Shown: positions 17,393 through 26,918 of the stretch, one piece after another
Position numbering within the stretch: the first letter of the stretch is position 1
Layout: each line of letters starts with the position of its first letter
Source: Deinococcus hopiensis KR-140
Lineage (GTDB): Bacteria > Deinococcota > Deinococci > Deinococcales > Deinococcaceae
Assembly: GCA_943327755.2 (NCBI GenBank)
Contig: CALPYF020000008.1
Coordinates: 62,001 to 126,000 of the forward strand
DNA: 64,000 nt
Direction: 5' to 3'
The notes under the pieces: model-generated
Seen by the model: only the letters and a program-made list of their open reading frames with translations
Databases searched by the model: none
Told to the model about the DNA's origin: nothing
Program-made: the position numbers and the translations under genes

Positions 17393-17410
17393 GGCCCTGA
17401 CCGGCGGGTG
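17371..17410. terminator. 14-bp perfect hairpin between convergent genes
   Basis: CACCCGCCGGTCAG pairs perfectly with CTGACCGGCGGGTG across a 12-base loop. The HAD gene stop codon is inside the loop. There is no U-tract on either strand; it probably protects or ends both convergent transcripts. Confidence 0.5.
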
Positions 17411-17437
17411 GGAACGGTTCAGGCGAACCGGAAGGGA

Positions 17438-18367
17438 TTACTTGATATTGCCGTTCAGGCCGTTGGGGTAGAAGCCGCCCTTCTTGGCGCCGGGGGCGAG
17501 GTAGACGATGTTCAGCACTTCGCGGGTGCTGCGGGGGAAGGCGACGCCGTTCGCGTCGGCCGGGGCGATGACGGCGCGGCCGGCGTTGTCGGTGAGGCCC
17601 TGATCCTTCATGCCGCCGACCTTGCCGCGCAAGTTGCTGATGGCCTGCACGACCTGCCCGACGTACAGTCCGGCGGCGGCGCTGACCTGGCGCTGCTGGA
17701 AGAGCATGCTGCGGATCGCGCCACCGTGGTACGCCTCGACAGCGAGGATGCCGGCAGCGGCCTGGAGGTACGCGGGGTTGGTGATCAGGGTCGCGGCGCC
17801 GTTGTACGCGGTGACGCCCACGTCCTCGAAGATGAACGCGCCGTGCAGGAAGAACAGGTCGTTGGCGAAGGGGTTGAAGCCGTCGATCTTCCCGCCGGAC
17901 GCGGCCTGTCCGGCGGCGCGGAAGGCGCCGTTCAGGTCGATGACGGGGCGGGGTGCGGCGGCCTTACCGAGTGCGCCGTGCAGGAATTTGACGTGCGCGA
18001 GTTCGTCCTCGGCGATGTCGCGGGCGAGGGCCTGGACGTTGCCGTCCTTGAACTGCATACCGCGATCCTGGTCGAGACTGGCGGGCAGGATGATGTCGGC
18101 GCCGCCGCCGATCTTGCGCAGTTCGTTCACGCGGCCCACGGCGGCGAGGTAGAAGGCCGCTTCGAGGTATTCGAGGTTCAGGGCGAAGTTCAGGACGTCA
18201 CCGTCGATGTTCTTGGCGGGGGCGGCGCTGGCGGTGCTGCCCGCGGCGAGGCCCATGGCGGCGGCGCCCAGGCCAAGCTTGCCGAGGAAGCCCATGGCGG
18301 CGCGGCGGTTCATGGCGGTTTCGTTCTGGGCGTCGGTGATGATCTGCTGTTCGGTGTCGTGGCTCAT
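17438..18367 (-). CDS. ferritin-like domain protein with Tat signal (desiccation-related family)
   Basis: 309 residues from ATG 18367, with an AGGAG ribosome-binding site. A twin-arginine segment (MNRRAAMGFLGKLG) and hydrophobic stretch ending ASAAPA indicate Tat export. The mature protein is a four-helix ferritin-like fold with Glu/His pairs (EDELAHVKF, VEAYHGGAIR), matching the Ferritin_2/pcC13-62 desiccation-related family known in Deinococcus. Probable role: periplasmic metal or oxidative/desiccation protection; no enzymatic activity is proven for the family. Confidence 0.85.
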   Translation of the reverse strand: MSHDTEQQIITDAQNETAMNRRAAMGFLGKLGLGAAAMGLAAGSTASAAPAKNIDGDVLNFALNLEYLEAAFYLAAVGRVNELRKIGGGADIILPASLDQDRGMQFKDGNVQALARDIAEDELAHVKFLHGALGKAAAPRPVIDLNGAFRAAGQAASGGKIDGFNPFANDLFFLHGAFIFEDVGVTAYNGAATLITNPAYLQAAAGILAVEAYHGGAIRSMLFQQRQVSAAAGLYVGQVVQAISNLRGKVGGMKDQGLTDNAGRAVIAPADANGVAFPRSTREVLNIVYLAPGAKKGGFYPNGLNGNIK

Positions 18368-18561
18368 GGTGGTACTCCTGGGTGTGGTCGCCCCTGGACG
18401 CCGCCTGTCGGGGGGTCCGGTGTGGGGGTGGGGAGGTTGGGGGGGTGAACCGTCGCCGGGTGGCGGGGTTCGTTCTTGACATCCAGCCATATGCGGGGCG
18501 GGGCGGGGTTGGATCACCGCCCGGGTGAACGTGAACGCCACATGAAGGCGAGTGGGGTGGG

Positions 18562-18567
18562 TAGAGT
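18562..18567 (+). promoter_or_regulatory. -10 box of leaderless HIT gene promoter
   Basis: TAGAGT seven bases before ATG 18575. Confidence 0.55.
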
Positions 18568-18574
18568 GGGCGGC

Positions 18575-18913
18575 ATGAGTGACCAGCCCACCCTGTTCGA
18601 GCGGATCATCGCGCGGGAGATTCCCAGTGACATCGTGTTCGAGGACGAGCATTACATCGCCATCCGGGATATCGCGCCGAAGGCTCCCATTCACCTGCTC
18701 GTGATTCCCAAGCACATGACGCCCCGCGTGGACGCCATCACGGACGCCGCCGAGATGGGCGACCTGTGGCTGACGGCCGTGAAGGTCGCGCGGCAGCACG
18801 CCGAGGACTACCGGCTGGTCGTGAACTGCGGGACGCAGGGCGGTCAGGTCATCTTCCACACGCACATTCACGTTCTGGCAGGCTGGGCGCACGGCCCGGA
18901 CAGCGACACCTGA
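18575..18913 (+). CDS. HIT-family nucleotide hydrolase (HINT-like)
   Basis: 112 residues. It has the HINT N-terminal pattern (FERIIAREIPSDIVFEDE) and the catalytic triad HTHIHVLAGW (H-x-H-x-H-x-x). Family knowledge: hydrolyses nucleoside phosphoramidates such as AMP-lysine. The stop overlaps the next ATG by one base, so it is likely co-translated with the HAD protein. Confidence 0.92.
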   Translation: MSDQPTLFERIIAREIPSDIVFEDEHYIAIRDIAPKAPIHLLVIPKHMTPRVDAITDAAEMGDLWLTAVKVARQHAEDYRLVVNCGTQGGQVIFHTHIHVLAGWAHGPDSDT

Positions 18914-19590
18914 TGCCGTTCGAGGGGGTGCTGTTCGATCTGGACGGCGTGCTGGTCGACAGCGAGCACCTGGCGGAGGGGGTGTGGGTGCGGACGCTGG
19001 CCGAGCATGGCCTGCCCATTCCAGCGAACGAGTTCTCGCATCTGGCGGTCGGGCAGACCTTCCCGAACGTGCTGCTGCGGTTGCAGGAGCTGCACGGCTG
19101 GACGGCCACGGACGCGTTCCTGCCGGTGCTGGAGGAGCGGTTCAATCAGGCGTTCCATGACCTGCCGGCCATTCAGGGCGCGCGGGAGACGCTGCTGGCC
19201 CTGCGTGCGGCGGGCATTCCGTTCGCGGTGGCCAGCAACAGCGAGCGGGGCCGCCTCCACCTGAAGCTGCGTTCGGCCGGACTGGCGGAACTGGTCGGCG
19301 AGCACGCCTACGATCCGTCGTGGGTGGGTGGGCGGGGCAAGCCGCACCCGGACCTGTACGTGTTCGCGGCTGCCCGGCTGGGCGTGGACGTCACGCACTG
19401 CGTGGTCGTCGAGGATTCCGTACCGGGCGGCACGGCCGGGGTAGCGGCGGGCGCGACTCTGTTCGCGCTGCTCGCCGCCGGGCACATCCACCCGGACAGC
19501 GACGCGCAGATGCAGGCCATCGGGGCCGCGCGGGTGCTGCGCTCACACCGGGAATTGCAGGAGGCACTGGGCCTGACGGTCAGTGGCTGA
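18913..19590 (+). CDS. HAD-superfamily phosphatase (beta-phosphoglucomutase-like)
   Basis: 225 residues. Motif I FDLDGVLVDSE, motif II VASNSERGR, the motif III lysine in GKPHPD, and motif IV VVVEDSVPG. The cap domain between motifs I and II places it with the PGMB/GPH phosphatases. Substrate uncertain (sugar phosphate or phosphoglycolate). Co-transcribed with the HIT gene. Confidence 0.9.
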   Translation: MPFEGVLFDLDGVLVDSEHLAEGVWVRTLAEHGLPIPANEFSHLAVGQTFPNVLLRLQELHGWTATDAFLPVLEERFNQAFHDLPAIQGARETLLALRAAGIPFAVASNSERGRLHLKLRSAGLAELVGEHAYDPSWVGGRGKPHPDLYVFAAARLGVDVTHCVVVEDSVPGGTAGVAAGATLFALLAAGHIHPDSDAQMQAIGAARVLRSHRELQEALGLTVSG

Positions 19591-19624
19591 CAGGTGGGCG
19601 AGGCTCCGGGTGCCTCGCTTTCGC

Positions 19625-19654
19625 TTGACTTCAAACTCTACATATGTTGTTAAT
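19625..19654 (+). promoter_or_regulatory. promoter and possible operator of the PadR operon
   Basis: -35 TTGACT at 19625-19630 and a -10 region TGTTAA/GTTAAT at 19648-19654 (17-18 bp spacing), in an AT-rich island that contrasts with the surroundings. The spacer holds the 8-bp palindrome ACATATGT (19640-19647), a plausible PadR half-site pair (PadR sites commonly contain ATGT/ACAT). The ATG follows five bases later, so the mRNA is probably leaderless. Confidence 0.6.
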
Positions 19655-19659
19655 TGGGC

Positions 19660-19962
19660 ATGCCACGCCCCCCCAACTCCAGCCCGCACACGAAAGCCGT
19701 CCTGCACGCCCTCCAGCAGACCTACCCCGCCCACACCTACGGCTACGATCTCTCCAAGAGCACCGGACTGAAAAGCGGGACCCTCTACCCCATCCTCCAG
19801 CGCCTGCACGAACAGGGCCACCTGGACGCCCAGTGGGAACAGTCCCCCCACCCCGGCAAACCCCCCCGCCACATCTACCGCCTGACCCAGAGCGGCCTGC
19901 AACTGGCCCGCGACCGCCACGACCACAACCCCACCACCCGCACCACAGGAGCCCTGACATGA
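19660..19962 (+). CDS. PadR-family transcriptional regulator
   Basis: 100 residues from ATG 19660. It has the PadR winged helix: YDLSKSTGLKSGTLYPILQR (recognition helix) followed by the wing (PPRHIYRLTQSG). Short PadR proteins of this type act as dimers and usually repress their own operon. Its stop overlaps the start of the first of three related membrane genes (ATGA), so those are the likely regulated partners. Confidence 0.92.
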   Translation: MPRPPNSSPHTKAVLHALQQTYPAHTYGYDLSKSTGLKSGTLYPILQRLHEQGHLDAQWEQSPHPGKPPRHIYRLTQSGLQLARDRHDHNPTTRTTGALT

Positions 19963-20519
19963 CCCACGACGACTGGCAGATCGGCATGCAGAACGAGGCA
20001 GACAGCGTTCAGGACACGGACTGGAGCCGCGACACCCACCAGAGTCTGCGCCACCGGCAGTTGGCCCACACCGCCCTGACCACACTGCTCGCCGCCACGG
20101 GCACCGTGACCGCCACCGCCGCCCTAACCCTGACCACCCAGTGGAGCGTCATGACCCGCGAGGCCGCCCGCAACGGCGTGGACAGCCTGACCTTCCTGAA
20201 ATGGAACCTCCTGGGCAACCCACAGCCCGTCACGACCATCACCAGCAGCCACGACCCGCACCTGCCCCTGCTGGGCTTGATCCTGACCGTCTTCATGCTC
20301 GCCGCCGTCGCCACGCGCCTGCGCGTCCCACGCTGGATCACGCTGCTGTGCGCCGCACTGGGCACCATCACCATCTCCAGCGTCGGCAACCTGATCCTCA
20401 ATGACTTCGCCGGATTCCCCGCATACCCCCTGAGCGTCGCGCTGGGCGTCGCCGCCCTCGGCATCGTCCTCGGTCTGCCCTTCCGCCACCCGCCCCACCA
20501 ACCCCGGAGCCTCGCGTGA
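19959..20519 (+). CDS. membrane protein, PadR-operon paralogue 1
   Basis: 186 residues. It opens MTHDDWQIGMQNEADSVQDT, a cytosolic amphipathic segment shared with the next two proteins, then about four predicted membrane segments (starting ~37, ~105, ~130, ~160). No family recognised. It overlaps PadR and the next gene by four bases each, so the products are probably made in fixed ratio. Role inferred only from context: membrane component controlled with PadR. Confidence 0.75.
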   Translation: MTHDDWQIGMQNEADSVQDTDWSRDTHQSLRHRQLAHTALTTLLAATGTVTATAALTLTTQWSVMTREAARNGVDSLTFLKWNLLGNPQPVTTITSSHDPHLPLLGLILTVFMLAAVATRLRVPRWITLLCAALGTITISSVGNLILNDFAGFPAYPLSVALGVAALGIVLGLPFRHPPHQPRSLA

Positions 20520-21016
20520 CCCCCGACGAGTGGCACGACGGCATCCGCAACGAGGCGGCCAGCGTGAGCGACACGGCGTGGGCGAACGCCGCGCGGCAGA
20601 GTCTGACCGCCGCGCAGGTCCGCCTGAACGCCGCCCTGCTCCTCGCCACGCTTACCGCCGGAGCAGTGGAAATCGCGTGGAACGGCACGGCACTCTTCAC
20701 AGGCGAACTCCTGGGCGCGGCCACCACACCGCTCGCGTGGTTTGAGAGCGTCCCATGGCTCATCCTTGTGGTCACCGCGCTGTTCGGCACGCTGGGCGTC
20801 AAGCCCCGACAGGCCTTCATCACGGGCCTCATCACGCTCCCCGCCGGGTTCCTGCTGTACGCCGCCTATGTCCTCATGACGTTCCATCACGTCAGGGACG
20901 CGCTGCCACTGCCCACGCACGCCATCCTGCTGGCCGGCTGGATGGCCGCTGGAAGCGCCGCAGGACAACGACTCCGCCCATTCATTCGCAGCACTCCAGC
21001 CCGGAGAACCGTATGA
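20516..21016 (+). CDS. membrane protein, PadR-operon paralogue 2
   Basis: 166 residues from GTG 20516. N-terminal MTPDEWHDGIRNEAASVSDT matches the motif of its neighbours; then four predicted membrane helices. Four-base overlaps on both sides. The shared N-terminus with divergent membrane parts suggests tandem duplication followed by specialisation. Function unknown. Confidence 0.75.
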   Translation: MTPDEWHDGIRNEAASVSDTAWANAARQSLTAAQVRLNAALLLATLTAGAVEIAWNGTALFTGELLGAATTPLAWFESVPWLILVVTALFGTLGVKPRQAFITGLITLPAGFLLYAAYVLMTFHHVRDALPLPTHAILLAGWMAAGSAAGQRLRPFIRSTPARRTV

Positions 21017-21489
21017 CCCCCGACGAGTGGAAGACCGGAATGCGGAACGAAGCCTCCAGCGTGAACGACAGGGAGTGGGCCATGGAAACGAAGCTTGCAG
21101 CGGGACGATTCGGATGGCGTGGTGCGGCCGTGGCGGCGGCGGTGTTCGCGGCTCTAGGCGTGAGCGTGGTGCTGCTCGGGCAGTTCCTCTGGAGGTACGA
21201 CGCGCCGGATGCCCTGTGGGTGGGCGTGATGATCCTGACGGGCGTGGCCGGGTCCCTGCTGGGTGCCCGGCGCGTGGCGGCGCTGGAGGCCGGGGCAGGT
21301 GCGATGGCGTTCCTGCCGGGCGCGTGGCTGGCCGTTGTGACGTTGCAGGCCCTGCTGGGCGACGCGGCCATGTTCACGCCGATCATCGGTGTTTCGGATG
21401 AGGCAGGACCCGTGCTGGCCGTGATCGCGGCGTGCGCGGCCGGAACGACCCAGCGAGTCATCACGCGACGGGTACTCCTGACAGCTTGA
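21013..21489 (+). CDS. membrane protein, PadR-operon paralogue 3
   Basis: 158 residues. N-terminal MTPDEWKTGMRNEASSVNDR is the third copy of the conserved motif, followed by four predicted membrane segments ending with a short basic tail (TQRVITRRVLLTA). It is the last gene of the operon, ending just before a strong bidirectional terminator. Function unknown. Confidence 0.75.
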   Translation: MTPDEWKTGMRNEASSVNDREWAMETKLAAGRFGWRGAAVAAAVFAALGVSVVLLGQFLWRYDAPDALWVGVMILTGVAGSLLGARRVAALEAGAGAMAFLPGAWLAVVTLQALLGDAAMFTPIIGVSDEAGPVLAVIAACAAGTTQRVITRRVLLTA

Positions 21490-21499
21490 CGCGCCACAG

Positions 21500-21538
21500 G
21501 AGCGGGCCGACCCCATCTGCACCGGGGTCGGCCCGCTC
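21500..21538. terminator. 15-bp hairpin between convergent PadR operon and sdaAA
   Basis: GAGCGGGCCGACCCC pairs perfectly with GGGGTCGGCCCGCTC over a 9-base loop, 10 bases past the last PadR-operon stop and 7 bases past the sdaAA stop on the other strand. It is followed on the plus strand by TGTCCGTTT. Confidence 0.75.
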
Positions 21539-21545
21539 TGTCCGT

Positions 21546-22439
21546 TTATGCCAGTGGCAGTTCGATCATGCCGCCCGGTCCCTCGCTGTCCTTCTTCCCT
21601 GCCATGCGGGCGGTGACGGCCAGTCCGGTGGGCGTCTGGGCGAGGCCACCGTCGGCCGTTTCGCGCAGCGCGGCGGGCATCATGCGGCCCACGCTGGCCA
21701 TCGCGCCCAGGACCTCATCGGGCGGGATGAAGGATTCCAGTTGCGCCAGGGCAAGCTGAGCGGCGCTCACCGCGTGCACGGCGTAGAAGGCGTTGCGGCT
21801 GACGCAGGGGACCTCTACGTACCCGCCGACCGGGTCGCACACGAGGCCGATGGTGTTCATGAGGGCCATGCTGGCGGCGTGCACGGCGGCGCGGGGGGTG
21901 CCGCCCATCAGTTCGACGATGGCGGCGGCGGCCATGGCGGCGCTGCTGCCGATCTCGGCCTGACAGCCGCCCGCCGCGCCGCTGATGAACATGCGCTTGC
22001 TGATGGCCTTGCCGATCCCGGCGGCGAGGATCATGGGGTTCACGAGTCGCTCGTCCGGGATGCCAAGGTGGTCGGCCACGCCGATCAGCGCGCCGGGGAT
22101 GGTGCCCGCGCTGCCCGCGGTGGGCGCGGCGACGATGCGGCCCATGCGGGCGTTCTCCTCGTTCACGGCCATCGCGTACGCCTGCACGCGCCGCAGCAGA
22201 GGCGCGCCCAGCACGTCCGGGGCGTCCCAGAGGCCCTTGGCGTTCCAGCCGACCATCCCGGTGATGCTTTTCGCGTCGCTGCTCAGGCCGCGCTGGATGC
22301 TGGCGCGCATCTCGCGGATGCGGCGCAGCATCTCGGCGCGGATGTCGTCGGGGTGCAGGCCAGTTTCGGCGCAGTCCTGCGCGAGGATCCATTCGGAGGC
22401 GGGGTGGGGGGCGTTCAGGATGTCGTCGAGGGTGGTCAT
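21546..22439 (-). CDS. sdaAA: L-serine dehydratase, alpha subunit (iron-sulfur)
   Basis: 297 residues from ATG 22439, after AAGGA. It carries the SDH alpha signature APTAGSAGTIPGAL and the Fe-S cysteines in AAGGCQAEIGS and CDPVGGYVEVPC. Together with the beta subunit it deaminates L-serine to pyruvate using an oxygen-sensitive 4Fe-4S cluster. The beta gene (sdaAB) is not adjacent but lies 12 kb away on the same strand, which is unusual for the two-subunit form. Confidence 0.93.
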   Translation of the reverse strand: MTTLDDILNAPHPASEWILAQDCAETGLHPDDIRAEMLRRIREMRASIQRGLSSDAKSITGMVGWNAKGLWDAPDVLGAPLLRRVQAYAMAVNEENARMGRIVAAPTAGSAGTIPGALIGVADHLGIPDERLVNPMILAAGIGKAISKRMFISGAAGGCQAEIGSSAAMAAAAIVELMGGTPRAAVHAASMALMNTIGLVCDPVGGYVEVPCVSRNAFYAVHAVSAAQLALAQLESFIPPDEVLGAMASVGRMMPAALRETADGGLAQTPTGLAVTARMAGKKDSEGPGGMIELPLA

Positions 22440-22573
22440 GGCGTCCTTGAGACGTGCGCGGCGCACGGGAGGTGAAAGGGGAATCAGGTGCGGAAAAGTG
22501 GCTCCCATCGTACGCCCCGGCCTGTCTAGCCGAATCAGCGCGCGGTGAGGCCGTCCGGAGCGCACGGACACGC

Positions 22574-22579
22574 TACGGT
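22574..22579 (+). promoter_or_regulatory. -10 box of the histidine phosphatase pseudogene
   Basis: TACGGT six bases before GTG 22586, showing that the broken gene still has an intact leaderless-type promoter and start. Confidence 0.5.
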
Positions 22580-22585
22580 GCCACC

Positions 22586-23224
22586 GTGAAGCTCCTGCTG
22601 ATCCGTCACGCGCAGTCCTAGAACAACGTCATCGAGGACCGCCCGGACTACGCGCAGGCGCGGCAACCCGACCCGCCCCTGACCGCGCACGGGCACGCCA
22701 GCGCCCGACAGTTCGCGCAGGACACCGACCTGAACGGCGTGACGCACCTGTACACCAACCTGATGCTCCGAGCCGTGCAGACCGCCGCCCCCATCGCCGC
22801 GCGCCTGAACCTCCCCGCGCACGGCATCGAACGGGCCTACGAGTACGGCGGCCTGACCACCGGTCCCGCCGGAGGCTTCACGCCCGTCACGGGCGGCGAC
22901 CACGCCAGCCTCAGCGCGCACTGCCCCGCGCTGATCTGGCCCGCGCACCTGACCGGGCACCCCTGGGACGGGGGTGCGGAAGCCTGGGAGGAACCCCATG
23001 CCCGCGCCACGCACGTCCTGAACGACCTCCGCGCCCGGCACCCGAATCAGGACAGGGTCGCGCTGATCACGCACCACGACTTCGCCGGGGCACTCATCCG
23101 TGCCGCGCTCGGCTGGGCCGCCACCGACACGCCACCGACCTTCCACCTCGCGCACCTGGGCACCGCCCTCCTCAACCTGCCCGCAGACGGCCGCGTGGGC
23201 GGACTGGAATGGCTGAACCGGTAA
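22586..23224 (+). pseudogene. histidine phosphatase family protein, interrupted by an amber codon
   Basis: From GTG 22586 the frame encodes VKLLLIRHAQS, the catalytic RHxxS motif of the phosphoglycerate-mutase-like superfamily, then TAG at 22619-22621 (codon 12), then NNVIEDRPDY and an uninterrupted frame to 23224 (213 codons in all). One G-to-T change from GAG would give RHAQSENN, a common family sequence. The rest looks unharmed (second catalytic His near LITHHDF), so the lesion is recent, a sequencing error, or is read through. An internal start at 22739 would lack the nucleophile. Confidence 0.85.
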
Positions 23225-23232
23225 GCGGTCCC

Positions 23233-24735
<1,503 letters not shown>

Positions 24736-24751
24736 GGGGGCTCCTTCGGAG

Positions 24752-24787
24752 GGTTGATAGGTGATGGAGGACGGGTGATGGGGACGG
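24752..24787. repeat. heptamer repeat, one-armed copy C
   Basis: GGTTGAT, AGGTGAT, GGAGGAC, GGGTGAT in 7-bp phase, resembling the left arm of copy A, with no matching right arm. It fills the hutI-hutH gap. Confidence 0.5.
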
Positions 24788-24802
24788 CTCAGAGGCCGGA
24801 TT

Positions 24803-26002
24803 TCATAGCGCAGAGCCGCCGCCGAACACGGTCCGGACGGGGTTCGCGCCTAGGGTGTACGGCAGGTCGCGCCAGTCGGGGCTGTGGAGCGCCAGGAAGT
24901 CGGCGCGCTGGCCCGGCGCGAGGGCTCCCCGGTCGCTCAGACCCAGGGCGGCAGCGGCGTTCACGGTGCAGGCGGTCAGCGCCTCGGCGGGCGTGAGGCG
25001 GCACAGGCGCACCGCGAGGGCCAGCGCCAGCTGCGTGCTGAACACAGGTGAGGAACCGGGGTTCAGGTCAGTCCCCACGGCGACCGCCGCGCCCGTGTCG
25101 ATCAGGGCGCGGCCCGGCGCGGCGGGCAGACCCAGGTGCAGGGTCACGCCGGGAAGGATCGTCGCCACAGTGTCCGACGCGGCCAGCGCGGCGATCTGCC
25201 CGGGACCACTGGCTTCCAGGTGATCCACGCTCAGGGCACCGAGTTCACACGCGAGTTCCGTGCCGCCGATGGCGTGAAACTGGTCCGCGTGCAGCTTCGT
25301 CTGAAGGCCGTGTGCCTTCGCGGCCTGGAGGATGGCGCGCGTTTCGTCCACCGTGAACGCCTCCCGCTCGGTGAACACATCCACGGCAGCGGCCAGCCCG
25401 TCGCGCGCCACGCCGGGGATGAGGTCGTGGCAGACCGCCTGCACATACTCCGCGCGGCCCCCGGTGGGTGGCACATGAATCAACAGGGTCGGCACCAGCC
25501 CGAATTCAGACTGGAGGGCGCGGACGGCCTGGAGCATCCGCAGCTCGGCGTCGAAATCCAGGCCGTACCCGCTCTTGACCTCGGTGGTTGTTGCTCCGGA
25601 GGCGCGCAGGGCTTCAAGGCGTGGTCGGGCCAACGTCACGAGTTCCTCGACACTGGCGGCGCCGGTCGCCCGCATGGAGCTGCGGATGCCGCCGCCGCGC
25701 GCGAGGATCTCCTCGTACGGGACGCCCTGCACGCGCGCCTCGAAATCCGCGAGGCGATCACCGGCCCAGACCGCATGCGTGTGCGGGTCGATCAGGCCGG
25801 GCACGACCGCCACGCCGCCCAGGTCGTGCTCTGGCGCGGTGCCGGGCGCGTCGGTGCGCGGGCCGACCCAGTGGATCACGCCGCCTGAGACGAGCATCGC
25901 GGCGTCGGGGATGACAGTCAGGTCGCGCATGGCCGCGCCGCGCTGCACGCCCACGCCCGGCGTGACGAGCTGGCTGATGTTCGTGAACAGCGTCTCAGTC
26001 AT
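24803..26002 (-). CDS. hutI: imidazolonepropionase
   Basis: 399 residues from ATG 26002, which overlaps the hutG stop by 8 bases; an upstream in-frame start at 26020 is less likely. Amidohydrolase fold with IDPHTHAVWAG (metal-binding HxH), KLHADQFH, SVDHLEA and GTDLNPGSSP. It hydrolyses imidazolone-5-propionate to N-formimino-glutamate, step 3 of histidine degradation. Confidence 0.96.
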   Translation of the reverse strand: MTETLFTNISQLVTPGVGVQRGAAMRDLTVIPDAAMLVSGGVIHWVGPRTDAPGTAPEHDLGGVAVVPGLIDPHTHAVWAGDRLADFEARVQGVPYEEILARGGGIRSSMRATGAASVEELVTLARPRLEALRASGATTTEVKSGYGLDFDAELRMLQAVRALQSEFGLVPTLLIHVPPTGGRAEYVQAVCHDLIPGVARDGLAAAVDVFTEREAFTVDETRAILQAAKAHGLQTKLHADQFHAIGGTELACELGALSVDHLEASGPGQIAALAASDTVATILPGVTLHLGLPAAPGRALIDTGAAVAVGTDLNPGSSPVFSTQLALALAVRLCRLTPAEALTACTVNAAAALGLSDRGALAPGQRADFLALHSPDWRDLPYTLGANPVRTVFGGGSAL

Positions 26003-26918
26003 GGCGCGTCTCCAGTCCAACCGCGCAGAGTGTCTCCATGATCAGCCGCGCCATCAGGAGTTCGCTGCGGCCGGTGGGGTCGAGATTCGGGGCGAGTTCC
26101 ACTACGTCCAGCCCGACGATGGTGTTGTGCCGCGCGGTTTCCGCCAGGATGCGCATGCCCTGCGCGTAGGTCAGGCCGTCCGGTTCGGGGCTACTGGTAC
26201 CGGGGATGACGCTGGGGTCGAAGCCGTCCACGTCCACGCTGAGGTACACGTTCTTCCCGCGCGGCAGGCGGGCCAGCACAGATGACAGGTCTGCGGTCAC
26301 GTCCGTCATGGGGATCAGGGCATGTCCGCGTGCTCGGGCCGCCGCGACCGCTTCCGGGTCGAAGCGCAGCCCACGCAGGCCGATGGTCGTGATGTGCACG
26401 AGGTTCTCCAGCTCCTCGCACGCGCGGCGGAACGGGCTACTGTTGCTGAACCGGGTGTCGTTGCGGCTGTCCGTGAAATCCAAGTGCGCGTCCAGCTGCA
26501 CCACGTGCAGGTCCGGCACGCCAGCGAACGCCCGCAGGATCGGGTACGTCACGCTGTGATCGCCACCCAGAAAGACGGGCAGACGGCAACGCTCCCGCAC
26601 GAGTTCCGCCGCCGCGCTGATCCGCTGCCGCGCCAGTTCCGGCTCCAGGCTGGGCAGCACCACATCCCCCGCATCCGCGAAGGTCACGCCCGCCAGCCTC
26701 GTCACGCCGTCCAGCCCCGTGAAGGGCGGCACGCTCCGCAGGCTCGCCTCCCGCAACGCACGAGGCGCGAAGCGGGCGCCGGGGCGGAAACCCAGCGCGA
26801 TATCGAAGGGAATACCGAGCACCGCCACGTCCGCCCGCCAGTCATCGCCGGGTTGAACCATCGGCGCGCGGGCAAAAGTCGGAATCCCGCCGTACGGAAG
26901 GTGGGTGGGCTGGGTCAT
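25995..26918 (-). CDS. hutG: formimidoylglutamase (arginase/agmatinase-like family)
   Basis: 307 residues. Binuclear-metal motifs FLGGDHSVTYP, DAHLDF and SVDVDGFDP are all present. By sequence alone it sits in the agmatinase/formimidoylglutamase family; its place between hutI and hutU makes formimidoylglutamase (giving glutamate and formamide) the best reading, though agmatinase cannot be excluded by eye. Four-base overlap with the upstream gene. Confidence 0.88.
   Translation of the reverse strand: MTQPTHLPYGGIPTFARAPMVQPGDDWRADVAVLGIPFDIALGFRPGARFAPRALREASLRSVPPFTGLDGVTRLAGVTFADAGDVVLPSLEPELARQRISAAAELVRERCRLPVFLGGDHSVTYPILRAFAGVPDLHVVQLDAHLDFTDSRNDTRFSNSSPFRRACEELENLVHITTIGLRGLRFDPEAVAAARARGHALIPMTDVTADLSSVLARLPRGKNVYLSVDVDGFDPSVIPGTSSPEPDGLTYAQGMRILAETARHNTIVGLDVVELAPNLDPTGRSELLMARLIMETLCAVGLETRHD

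Noticed and set aside
17371..17410. Half of an insertion-sequence inverted repeat
   Set aside because: Two arms are adjacent around a 12-base loop between convergent genes; it behaves as a hairpin, with no transposase nearby.
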